The notes under the pieces: generated by a model | Told to the model about the DNA's origin: nothing | What the model saw: the letters and a program-made list of their open reading frames with translations, nothing else | The model's database searches: none | Assembly (NCBI GenBank): GCA_024760905.1 | Contig: CM045735.1 | Coordinates: forward strand, 29,261,249 to 29,325,248 | DNA: 64,000 nucleotides | Source of the DNA: Plotosus lineatus | Taxonomy: Eukaryota > Chordata > Actinopteri > Siluriformes > Plotosidae | Direction: 5' to 3' | Made by a program: the position numbers and the translations under genes | Shown here: positions 1-11,536 of the stretch, in pieces | Layout of the letters: each line of letters starts with the position of its first letter | How positions within the stretch are numbered: position 1 is the first letter of the stretch

Positions 1-318
1 AGAACATTATGAAACATGGTGGTGGAACTATCATGGTTTTGGTCTCTTTTGCTGCATCTGGGCCAGGTTCCATTACTGCTGGAACATTGAATTCTGAATT
101 ATACCAGCATATACAAAACGAAAATGACAGAACACCCGTCCACAAACAGAATCTCAAGAGAAAATGGATCCTAAGCACGCAAGTCGTTCTACCAAAGAAT
201 GGTTAAAGAAAAATAAAGGTAATATTTTCGAATGGTCAAGTCAAAGTCCTGACCTTAATCGAATTGAAATGTTGTGGAAGGACTTGAAGCGAGTTGATCA
301 CACCAACATCTCATAGAT

Positions 319-1123
319 CAGTGGTTCCTAACCTGGGTTCGATCGAACCCTAGGGGTTCGGTGAGTCAGTCTCAGGGGTTCCGCGGAGATCAAGACACAC
401 ACCTGACTCATATTCATGACGACATGCCCCGCTTGGCTATCAATGGCTGCAGGTGATCACGCTACATTGCTTGGCCAATCTGTGCTGCAGGAAATTTGGT
501 GTGCTCAGTAGTCGAATTGTGACTGTTGTTATGGTACATCGTGTGATTTCTTTCTTAATGTTTTAATCCTTACTATGTTGAGTAAAAAAAGAAAGTGGTC
601 GGACAAATATGTACAACATGGATTCACATATATAACGGAACGTGATATTCGGTGGCGTCCTATCTGCATGATTTGCAAAGTAGGATCAACCCTGTGCTGA
701 CTGATGTATACGTACATGTATATGTACATATAATATCAATAAATACATATTCCATACTATAAATGCTAATAATAACGATTAAACATTCAAAAATAATGCA
801 TAAGATGTAAAGAAAACAAATACACACATATACAGATGCACGCGCGTGTTCACACACAGATGCGCGTGCACGCACTCAGATGCGCACCTCACATAAAAAT
901 GTAAGTAGTTGTGATGGGGGAGTTCATGCATTGTATTGGTTTTGTTATTTGAACGCAGTGATGTTAATGCACGGTTCATTTTGGTACCCCAGTAAAAACA
1001 TATACCTATGTCTTGAATTTGAAAAAAAAAAATCATATTTTATTTTTCACGAAAGAAGGGTTCGGTGAATAAGCATATGAAACTGGTGGGGTTCAGTACC
1101 TCCAACAAGGCTAGGAACCACTG
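319..1123 (+). mobile_element. hAT-like non-autonomous transposon with 8-bp TSD
   Basis: Starts CAGTGGTTCCTAACCTGG and ends with the inverted copy CAAGGCTAGGAACCACTG. It is flanked by a perfect 8-bp duplication TCATAGAT (311-318 and 1124-1131), the TSD length of hAT elements. From about 575 a short ORF reads MLSKKRKWSDKYVQHG and continues to a CMIC motif, resembling the N-terminus of ZBED/FAM200-type hAT transposases. It stops after about 40 codons, so this is an internally deleted derivative. It lies inside the Tc1-like transposase remnant. Confidence 0.85.
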
Positions 1124-1218
1124 TCATAGATGAAGCTGTTCTGTAGGAGGAATGGGCTAAAATACCATGCCGATGTACAGGATTGATCAACAGTTACCAG
1201 AAATGTTTAACTGCAGTT

Positions 1219-3419
1219 CTTCTTCTTTTCCTTTCGGCTTTTTCTTTCAGGGGTCGCCACAGCGAATCATCTGCCTCCATCTCACCCTATCCTTTGCATC
1301 TTCTTCTCTTACACCAACGACCTTCATGTCCTCCTTCACCACATCCATGAATCGTCTCTTTGGTCTTCCTCTAGGCTTTTTGCCTAGTAGTTCCAGCCTC
1401 AGCATCCTATTACCAATATACTCACTATCCCTCCTCTGTACATGTCCAAACCATCTCAATCTAGCCTCTCTGACTTTGTCTCCAAAACATCTTACATGTG
1501 CTGTCCCTCTGATGTGCTCATTCCTAATCCTATCCATCCTCGTTACTCCCAAAGAGAACCTCAACGTTTTCATCTCTGCTACCTCCAGCTCTGCCTCCTG
1601 TCTTTTCCCCAGGGCCACTGTTTCTAAACCATACAACATCGCTGGCCTCAACACCGTCTTGTACACTTTTCCCTTCATTCTTGCCGATACCCTCCTATCA
1701 CACATCACACCGGACAATTTTCTCCAACCATTCCAACCTGCCTGCACACGCTTCTTGACCTCTTTTCCACACTCTCCATTGCTCTGGATTGTTGAGCCTA
1801 AGTACTTAAAAATCCTCCACCTTTCTTATCTCTGCTCCCTGTAATCTCACCGTTTCTCTTGGGTCCTTGTCATTCATGCACATGTATTCTGTCTTACTAA
1901 GGCTAATCTTCATTCCCCTCCGTTCCAGGGCATACCTCCACCTCTCTAGATTTTCCTGCACTTGTTCTCTGCTCTCACTACATATCACAAGGTCATCTGC
2001 AAACATCATAGTCCATGGGGAATCTTGTCTAACCTCGTCTGTCAGCCTGTCCATCACCATAGCAAACAAGAAGGGGCTGAGAGCTGACCCTTGATGCAGT
2101 CCCACCTCCACCTTGAACTCTTGTGTCACACCGACAGCACACCTCACCACTGTCTTACATCTCTCATACATGTCCTGCACCACCCTCACCACTCCAGACT
2201 TCCTCATGCAATACTACAGTTCTTCTCTCGGTACCCTGTCATATGCTTTCTCCAGATCCACAAAGGCACAATGCAGCTCCCTCTGACCTTCTCTGTACTT
2301 CTCCATTAACATCCTCAAGGCAAACACTGCATCTGTGGTGCTCTTTCTTGGCATGAAACCAAACTGTAACCAAACCAAACTTGGCATGAAACCCCCCCCT
2401 CACGGCTGCATTGTACTTAAAATCCTTCACCTTCTTTATCTCTGCTCCCTTTAACCTCAATTTTCCTCTTGGGTCCTTGTCGTTCACACACATGTATTCT
2501 TTCTTACTGAAGCTAACCTTTATTCCTCTCCTTTCCAGGGCATACCTCCACCTCTCTAGATTTTCCTCCACTTGTTCTCTGCTCTCACTACAGATCACAA
2601 TGTTATCTGCAAACATCATAGTCCATGGGGAATCTTGTCTATCCTCGTCTGTCAGCCTGTCCATCACCATAGCAAATAAGAAGGGGCCTTGATGCAGTTC
2701 CACCTCCACCTTGAACTCTTCTGTCACACCAACAGCACACCTCACCACTGTCTTACATCTCTCATATATGTCCTGCACCATTCTAACATACTTCTCTGCC
2801 ACTCCAGACTTCCTCATGCAATACCACAGTTCCTCTCTCGGCACACTGTCATATGCTTTCTCCAGATCCACAAAGGCACAATGCAGCTTCCTCTGACCTT
2901 CTCTTTACTTCTCTATTAACATCCTCAAAGCAAACACTGCATCTGTGGTGCTCTTTCTTGGCATGAAACCAAACTGTTGTTCACAAATGGCAGCCTCTGC
3001 CCTTAGACTATCTTCTACTATTCTTTCCCATAACTTCATCGTATGGCTCATCAACTTTATCCCTCTGTACTTGCCACAACTCTGTACATCTCCCTTGCTC
3101 TTAAAAATGGGCACCAGCACACTTCTCCTCCATTCCTCCGGCATCCTCTCACTCTCTAAGACCTTTTTGAATGTTCTTGTCAGAAAATCTACTGCTCCCT
3201 CTCCTAGACACTTCCATGCCTCCACCGGTATGTCATCAGGACCAACTGCCTTTCCATTCTTCATCTTCTTCAATGGCCTCCTCACTTCACCCTTACTAAT
3301 CTTTGATACTTCCTGGTCATCAACAGTCACCTCTTCTACTCTTTTTTATTTCTCAATTTCCTCATTCATCAGCTCTTCAAAGTACTTTTTCCATCTTCCC
3401 AGCACACTACTCTCATCTT
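1219..3419 (-). mobile_element. RTE-type LINE, 5'-truncated and rearranged, 8-bp TSD
   Basis: Minus-strand LINE bounded by the direct repeat CTGCAGTT (1211-1218 and 3420-3427). The 3' tail lies at the low-coordinate end (TTTCGGCTTTTT..GGGGTCGCCACAGCG) and matches the tails of the other RTE copies here. Reverse transcriptase pieces include [60 protein letters not shown] and MMFADD, all with frameshifts. The RT palm is present twice: 1226-2357 and 2408-3419 overlap in content, so the copy is a partial head-to-tail duplication rather than a simple truncation. Non-functional. Confidence 0.85.
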
Positions 3420-3628
3420 CTGCAGTTATTGCTGCAAAAGGGGTCACAATAGATACTGAAATCAAAGGTTCAAATACCTTTACCCCTCATATATATATAT
3501 AATGAATTATCTTTATCAATAAATAAATGACCAATTAAAATATGTTTGTCTCAGTTTTAACTGGCTTCTCTTTATATATTTTCAGGCTTCTGTGAAAATC
3601 TGATGTTGTTTTAGATCATATTTATGTA

Positions 3629-3684
3629 TTCATTCATTCATTCATTCATTCATTTTCTGAACCGCTTAATCCTAATTATTTTAA

Positions 3685-3715
<31 letters not shown>

Positions 3716-4261
3716 TATTTATATTAATTTGGGGCTAGTGGCATAGTGGTTAAGGTGTTGTGCTCATGATAGGGAGGTTATGTGTTCGAATCCCAGTGAA
3801 CCCTCATTGTGCTAAGACCCCTGGGCAAGGTCTCAACCACAAGTGTGCCTCTGTTCAACCAGCAGTATAAATGGGTACCAGTAAAAATATACTGGGAAGG
3901 TAACCTGCGATGGACTAGCATCCCATCCAGGAGGAGTTGTACTCCTGGTCGCTTCACGCTATGGAAACCGGGGATAAGCACCAGCCTGATGAGCCATTAT
4001 GGCTCGGGTGTAAAAAGCCCAACATACTTCATCTACCTTAATCCTAAGGGTCATGGAGAGACTGGTGCCCATCTCTGCTGACACTAGGCAAGGGCAGAGT
4101 ACACCCTGGACAGCTTGCCAGGCCATCGCAGGGCAGAAACATGCAGACGGCTATGCAGCCTACTCTTGACGAAAGTCAGCAATGGTTCATTTACATGCCT
4201 GATACCATAGACAGTGAGAGACATGGTCAGCCTTTGATAACCCATTTAGCTGCCCTGGAGA
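3629..4261 (-). mobile_element. Chimeric tRNA-derived SINE (family S2), 11-bp TSD, interrupted
   Basis: Flanked by the perfect direct repeat ATATTTATGTA (3618-3628 and 4262-4272). The tail (TTCATTCATT repeats, then TTCTGAACCGCTTAATCCTAA) is at the left. After the nested SINE at 3676-4036 it resumes with AGACTGGTGCCCATCTC..GGCCATCGCAGGG and the body AGTCAGCAATGGTTC..CATAGACAGTGAGAGACATGG..TTTGATAACCC. It is 5'-truncated before the tRNA-like head. Other copies of the family lie at 4951, 26217, 36633, 41502 and 60516. Confidence 0.8.
3676..4036 (+). mobile_element. tRNA-derived SINE (family S4) nested in another SINE, 11-bp TSD
   Basis: Bounded by CTTAATCCTAA at 3665-3675 and 4037-4047. An AT-repeat stretch (3690-3725) precedes a tRNA-like head with A box TGGCATAGTGGTTAAGG (3740s) and B box GTGTTCGAATCCC (3782-3794). 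The body contains AAATGGGTACCAGTAAAAAT and ends ..AAAAAGCCCAACATACTTC. The same family is seen in reverse at 61326-61640, which confirms the unit. Confidence 0.75.
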
Positions 4262-4352
4262 ATATTTATGTACAAAAGTATAAATGTTTTAATGATTCAT
4301 AACTTTCAAGCATCACTATACACAGCACACTGTGATTATATTTGTTTGGCAG

Positions 4353-4455
4353 GAGGAGCTAGAGGAGCTGAAACTGGCTTATGGTGATTCAGTTGAGAAT
4401 GTAGCATCGCTGCAGGGATGCCACACCCACCAGAGTGACTCTGTACAGACACTAG
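4353..4455 (+). CDS. thbs4: thbs4 visible exon 1 (linker before the coiled coil)
   Basis: Encodes [20 protein letters not shown] and on to HQSDSVQTL. Acceptor TTTGGCAG, donor TAG|GTAAAG, entering in phase 0 and leaving in phase 1. Phase 0 entry is inferred because the preceding exon is not in the window. The acceptor lies about 30 bases after the end of a Tc1-like element. Confidence 0.85.
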
Positions 4456-6620
4456 GTAAAGTAAAAGTAAATTTAGGCAAAGCTAGTATTCTAATGAGGA
4501 CCCAGTTAACTGAGAATGTTGCTGAACAAAAGATAAAATATAATGCTAGAGAGCTTTTTAATACTCTTGACCAGCAATTATAACCCCTGTATACCCTGAT
4601 GAAACTTTTTCTTACAGGCATTAATACTAAACAGTTGACAAATCAAATGCTGGAGCTCACCAAAGTCATCAATGAGCTGAAGGATGTGCTTGTTCAACAG
4701 GTGATGTATTATTAAGACCACGCAGAACAGATAAGGGGTCCTTCTTGGTTTTACTAAAGTGCTTTTTTTTCTTCTGTTCACTTCAAGTCTGAAGTTTTAA
4801 TAAAATTACCTAAAAAGTCTTTTTAAAACTTTCACAGTGTATCAATATACTCATAAAAGAGATTGTGTTTGATTTCTATCCTCATCCGATATCAATAAAG
4901 TGTTTCTGATAGTCATTGTATCCAGCTATGAATTTGTATACGCATTGGGTTGTGACGTTTTCTGAACCACTTAATCCTAATTAGGGTCACGGGAAGGATG
5001 GCACCGATCTCAGCTGACTCTGAGCAAGGGCAAAGTACACCCAAGGTCATCGCAGGGCAGAAACACACCTCTTTACAAATGACAGCAATGGCTCTTTTAC
5101 ATGCCTTACAGACAGTCAGAGATATGGCTGGCCTTTGATAGCCCAGTTAGTTGCACTGGGGGACAGTTGCAGGGTCAACATAGTGGAAGTGGGACCTTGT
5201 CCCACATGTACAATAGTGATAATTTACATTTAGGACATTAACTGACACTCTTATCTAGAGCAAATTACATTTGTCATTTCGGTTTTTTAATTCATCTAAG
5301 CAATCAAGAGGCTGTGTATCATGTCACACGGTATTGGACAAACATTAAATAAGTGACCAGCATTGTTGTCTGTTTACAATGGCAAAGCTTACAAAGAAAT
5401 ATGTTTCTAGAGGTTCGTTAATCTACAGGGTGTTTTCCCAATAAAATATAATAAATGCAATAAATTAAATATTATGTAAATTATGTAATAAAAATAATGC
5501 TTGGAGATGAAGGGTTTTTTGGTAAACTGTCATTAGCTGGCACTGAGTCAGGATGTTCGGGGGTTGGTTCGTTTCCTTCAATAAACTATTGGCCTTTCAA
5601 TGGTTTAGCGAGCAGTTCATTGTGTGTCCTGCCTTTGCCCAGTGTCGGCTGCTCCAGTCTCCCTGCGACCCTAATAGGGGTAAGTAGTTTGGAGAGCGAG
5701 TGAGTGAGTGAAAAGGTTGAATTAAACCACCAGCTCACAACAGCAACATGGATTAGTATCTGAAAGCTGTTTAACAGTTGAGAGGGAATGTATTTCCTGC
5801 TATATTGATAAGGGGTAGTGAATGAGGACAGTAGAGGAGTGTTTTCAGGCACAGGAGATGACTTTACCTGTCTGAGTCGTCTTTAAATAGACTGCTGAGT
5901 CTGTCTGGTTCTAGTTTAAGTTTATTTTCTCTTTTTACAATGTGTTAAGCTCTCCTTCATTCTGTTTGATTCTGAACTCTTTTTTTTTTTTTGTATTTTA
6001 AGGTGAAGGAGACTGCCTTCCTCAGAAATACAATCTCTGAGTGTCAAGCATGTGGTAAGATACTTTCCTCGCCGAAAGGTTAAGGACAGTATGTTTAGAG
6101 ATTCACGTAGCTGGCCCTAACATTTGCCTTCACATATGGTGACCACTTGGTAGAATCACAGTTCAAAACACCATAGAGCACCAGCAGAAAGTTTCTTTCG
6201 TTTTCCCCTTTTTTAAATAAACCAGTGTTACCTACTCTCACAGACCTAGTGAAAAAAAAACAATTCAGTATGATTTTACAGGTCTGGGTTTGTAGGAGAA
6301 TTTAATCTCAGAGCAGCGTCATACTGCTGAGTGACTGTTTATCTCAGAAATATACACATCTGGGTGGTTGTGTTGCAGGACTCGGTGGTACTGCAGTGAA
6401 GCAGCAGTGTGCGCCTGGTGTGTGTTTCCGTCCTGACATGTGTATCGAGACAGAGGAAGGAGTGGAGTGTGGCCCCTGTCCTGATGGATACACTGGAGAT
6501 GGATACAGCTGTGATGATGTTAATGAGGTAACACTTCATTAATCACTAAAAGATTAAATTTCAGTTAAATTTGGAATAATTAGCTTGGATATATGCATTA
6601 TCTATCTATCTGTGTCTGTC

Positions 6621-6717
<97 letters not shown>

Positions 6718-8708
6718 TCATGTATGTATCACAGTAAATTTGATATGTTCCTGCATCTGAACACAAACATGTGTTTGTGTGTGCTTCATAGTGCCAGTTT
6801 AACCCCTGTTTTCCGGGTGTGAAATGTGTGAATACGGCTCCAGGGTTCCGCTGTGAGGCTTGTCCTAGAGGATACACCGGCCAAGCAGTTGAAGGTGTAG
6901 GAGTGATTTTTGCACAAACGCACAAACAGGTTGGTCTGTGTATATTACAAATATAATAGAATATGAATACAATATTCTGATCGTGGCTTTTTTAACAGAT
7001 GCAAATATGAATGGAAGGTGCATTAATCATTTTAAGAAGCTTGCCAGAATTTTTCACAGGTCATCTGGTTGAGATTAAAGCTCTGCTTTTGGACTCAGAT
7101 CTGTGAGGTGCAAAAAAAGAAAGAAAAAAAAAGAGGTGGAAGTGTTTTCCCTTTCATTTGGAGGCAAATGAGCTGTCAGATACATACATTTCAAGAAGCA
7201 GCCATTAATAACTGCATATATGAAGGTCATGGTGATTTACATTTTGTAAATTTGATAAAACTAAATTCTTTCAAGCAGATACAAATAAATAACAATAAAA
7301 ACCCTTCATATGAATATCTCGAGTTACATTTTTAATGAAGTGATGCATACTTCAATTTTAATGCTCTGTTGTATTTGAACTATATCTTGGAATAGACTTT
7401 CCAAATAGGAATTTACATTCAAATTAGTTTTTGCATTGCTCATGACATAATATTTACTTTAGTGGGTTTACTTCACTGATACAGGTGGAATGATGACATA
7501 GTGGTTTGCATTTCAGCCTCATGGGAAAGTCCTGGGTTCGAACCCTGTGCCTGGCAAAGGCATCTCTGTGTGGGCTTTGCATGTTATTCCCATGCTAAGG
7601 TGAGCAGTTCACCTGGAGTCACCATGACCTTAATAAAAAGGAGTTTTAGAAAATTAAATGCTAAATAATACTCACTGACATGCTGGCTATTAATATATTG
7701 TTAAATATATTCCATTTTATCAGGCTAGAAATTATTCATTCATTCAGTTTCTGAACCACTTAATCCTAATTGGGTCTCGAGGAGGCTGGTGTCCATTTCA
7801 GCCAACTCTGGGCTTAGTTTTAAAAAGCCACATGCAGGTTCTCTCAGTACTGGTACAGCCCGATATCAGCAAAGGATTTTCTGTCTAAGAAATTATCTGG
7901 AATAACAAAAGCCAGATGCGAAAATAAATAATTAACACAGGAGAAAAATCTGTCCCTTGCCAGGATTCCTACCTGGCTCTGGTAGGGAACAAGGTGATCC
8001 ACTTCCAGGCAAGGGAAACTGTGTCATATTTTTCTTTATTCATATAGTTGTCTTTTGAACCATGAACTTTCACCTAGAACCTGTTTGCCTTGGTCAACCC
8101 TACTAAGATCATAATTCCCTTGAAACGTAGCTCCTAGGATCATTAGGACACCAAAACCCCTCGTCCACAATAAGGTTGCGATTTAAGGAAGCATTTATAA
8201 ATTTTGTCCAGGCTATTTCTCAAGAGTTCCTGGGTGGCTGAGAACTTCACTATCTCTTGTGGTTATTGTTATAAAAGGGTTTCTTGATTATGGTATGACT
8301 ATAAAAAACTGAGAACAAAAAAATATTACATAAAGTATCTATGTGACTGCTTATATATTAATTCATGCAAGCCATATTCTAACCACAGGTGTGTGATGAC
8401 ATCGATGAGTGCAGCGAGCCGAATAATGGAGGCTGCACAGCCAATTCGATCTGCCTGAACTCTATGGTAACTGCTGCTATTTTTGTCCTAAAGTGTTTGC
8501 AGACTATCACATTTGCACACTTTGTACTATTGTGTTTGCACAGACTCACATTTATCTGACACACACTTGTCTATAATTAAGGAGATATAAAGTATATGCA
8601 ATTTCATATGTTTATAATTTTTATATTTTGTAAACCTCTTTGCCATAATGTTCACTGTATAAAAAAAGGCTACACAAATATGATTGATTATATATTCTTT
8701 CAAGTTTC

Positions 8709-8763
<55 letters not shown>

Positions 8764-9085
8764 GGGTCATATAGCTGTGGTGGATGTAAAACCGGATTCA
8801 CTGGTGACCAAGTGAGAGGCTGTAAGCCAGAGAAGAGTTGTGGGAATCGGCTGCAGAACCCTTGTGATCCGAATGCAGAGTGCATTGAGGAAAGAGATGG
8901 CACTATCACCTGTCAGGTATCAAAGAAGCGAACACACACACACACACACACACACACACTCAAAATTACACGAATGAATTAGACCCCATCATCTGTCAGG
9001 TCACCCATCCCCAGTTCTCTTTATATGCCATATGCTATACTATGGCCAAAACTGAATTCATATGTAAAGATATGTTATTAAATAT

Positions 9086-9171
<86 letters not shown>

Positions 9172-9336
9172 ATTAGTGTGGTATTGGTTGGGCAGGAAAT
9201 GGCTATTTATGTGGAAAGGACACCGACATTGACGGATACCCAGATCAGAAGCTTCGCTGCAGAGATCCCACCTGTAAAAAGGTAACAATGTCTATGATGT
9301 TATATAAACATGGCAGACTGAAACTTGTGATAATCC

Positions 9337-9393
<57 letters not shown>

Positions 9394-10757
9394 GGACAAT
9401 TGTATTATGGTGCCAAATTCAGGACAGGAGGATGCCGATTCAGACGGACATGGTGATGCATGTGACCCAGATGCTGATGGAGATGGAATACTGAATGAGC
9501 AGGTACACCCACAGAGTATTTGTTTTATTGCAGATGAATGTGAATCATATGTGTGTTGATTTTGACAAGTATTTTCGACCAAAGGAATGTTATATGTATT
9601 GGTGTGTGTAATATGTTAGGACAATTGCTGGTTGAAGCCGAATGTGAATCAGATAAACAGTGATAAGGATAGTCATGGCGATGCATGCGACAACTGCCTT
9701 ACCATTGAGAATCCAGACCAGCGAGACACTGATTCAGACGGCCTTGGGGATGCGTGTGATGATGACATGGATGGAGACGGTGAGAAACACACACTTTGTA
9801 TAGTTTTCAAAAATCCTGCAGCCAATATATGAGTTATTGCTATGTCTGCAACTAAACTTAATCCTGACATGTAACCTCAGTAACAAAACTAAGCCCACTC
9901 ACTCGCAAACACACAATCATTTGTCAAACCATTTAATCCCATAAGGGTTGCTTGGAGGCTGGAGCCTATCTCAGCTGGCATTGAGTGAAGTTGGGTACAT
10001 CCTAAACAGTTTGCCACACTCATAACTCACACTTATGTCTACACCTAGGGGCAATTTAGAAAAGCCAGTCAGTTTAATCTGCATGTCTTTAGACTATGGG
10101 AGGAAACCAGAGTACCCGGAAGCAGCCCACACAATCAAAGAGAGAACATGCAGACTTCACTGGAAAAAGCCCACACTAGGACTCAAACTCATGACCTTAT
10201 TGCTGTGAGGTGGACATGCAAACTGTGCCTCCTCTTACAGTTTTAAACTTACGTCAGTTTGTCTCTTTAGATACTGAGCTTGTCATATATTTTGTCCAAT
10301 GGCTCATAGGTATTAAAAACTTCCTGGACAACTGTCAGCGAGTGAAAAATCAGGACCAGAAGGACCGTGATCGAGATGGAGTGGGAGATGCTTGTGACAG
10401 CTGTCCTGATATTCCCAACCCCAACCAGGCATGATTTTTCCCAAATCCTTATCATTCATTTGCCAAACCTATCTCAGCCAAATGTAAAGGAAGGCAATGT
10501 ACTCCCTGAACAGTTCCTCACAGGGCCAACCCAAATATACCCATACTGGCAATTTGGAACACACAAATAGCTTATTGTCCATGGTTTTGGACTGTGGGAG
10601 GACACTACAGTATCCCGAGTGAACCTATGTAAAGTATGGGGTAAACATTCAAACTACACATGCCCTTGCCAAGCCCGAAACTGTGAAGCGGAAATGCTAA
10701 CCGTTACGTTAATTTGCAGCCACAAACCACTGTCATACATTTCCAATTTCCAAAACC

Positions 10758-10833
<76 letters not shown>

Positions 10834-11158
10834 CCACCCACACACACACACACAGTCGGCCCCCAATTTATCAAATTAATCCGTTCCAGAGCCACTTTCG
10901 TATTGCGGGGATTTCGTAAGTAGGGGTCACATCTTACATGTTAAATGCCTAATTCGTTCCAAGGCTCCAGTCCTTGGACTGGATAAACCCCATAAACCCT
11001 TTAAAAATGATAAAAGTACACCAATTTTGTATGAAATACGTGTTAAAAATAAAAGAAAATTATTTATTAAACCATTAAACCATTTTATTAACATAGTAAA
11101 CCATTTTATTAACATATTTATTAATTAAACCATTATTAAACATTTTTATTAACACACA

Positions 11159-11199
<41 letters not shown>

Positions 11200-11452
11200 C
11201 TCTCTCTCTCTATCTCCTTCTCTCGCACGCGCTGTGAAGCTTCCTTCTGTCTCTATCTGGGAGGCCAGCGGGGCGGGATGTTGAGAGACAGCCAATGAGA
11301 GAGCAACTCAAATTTTGATTGGCACGTTTGAATTTTGAATTTCTTTTTCGTAAGAGGGGGATGTTTCGTATTTCGGGGACGGAAATGCAGGAAAATGTTT
11401 TTCATAATCCGGGGATTTCATACAAAGGGGTCTTCGTAAATTGGGGGCCAGC

Positions 11453-11536
<84 letters not shown>

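Larger units (their letters stand above)
1..4318 (+). mobile_element. Tc1-like DNA transposon (3' part), split by nested insertions
   Basis: Tc1/mariner transposase remnant. Visible pieces are FAASGPG, then after a frame break [16 protein letters not shown] and [18 protein letters not shown], which is the DDE region around the usual DLNPIE-LW block. The element is continuous only if the insertions at 319-1123, 1219-3419 and 3629-4261 are removed; its own segments are 1-318, 1124-1218, 3420-3628 and 4262-4318. The 3' end reads AACTTTCAAGCATCACTA followed by TA at 4319-4320, as expected for a Tc1-type terminus at a TA target. The 5' half lies outside the window. Several stops and frameshifts make it a dead copy. 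It ends about 32 bases before the first visible thbs4 exon. Confidence 0.85.

Noticed and set aside
1167..1844. Long plus-strand ORFs over minus-strand LINEs (1167-1844, 32100-32866, 33477-34465)
   Set aside because: They are antisense shadows of LINE reading frames; the opposite strand encodes recognisable RT and endonuclease motifs.
3629..4272. tRNA genes at positions with good A and B boxes (3740, 20690, 59180 and others)
   Set aside because: They are heads of dispersed SINE copies with long non-tRNA bodies, tails and target duplications; no complete cloverleaf was confirmed.
6602..6925. Open frames of (HT)n or (CV)n residues over TG/CA repeats, here and at 9058-9288, 25598-25882, 26916-27222, 54502-54899
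   Set aside because: They are translations of microsatellites; no coding signal outside the repeat.
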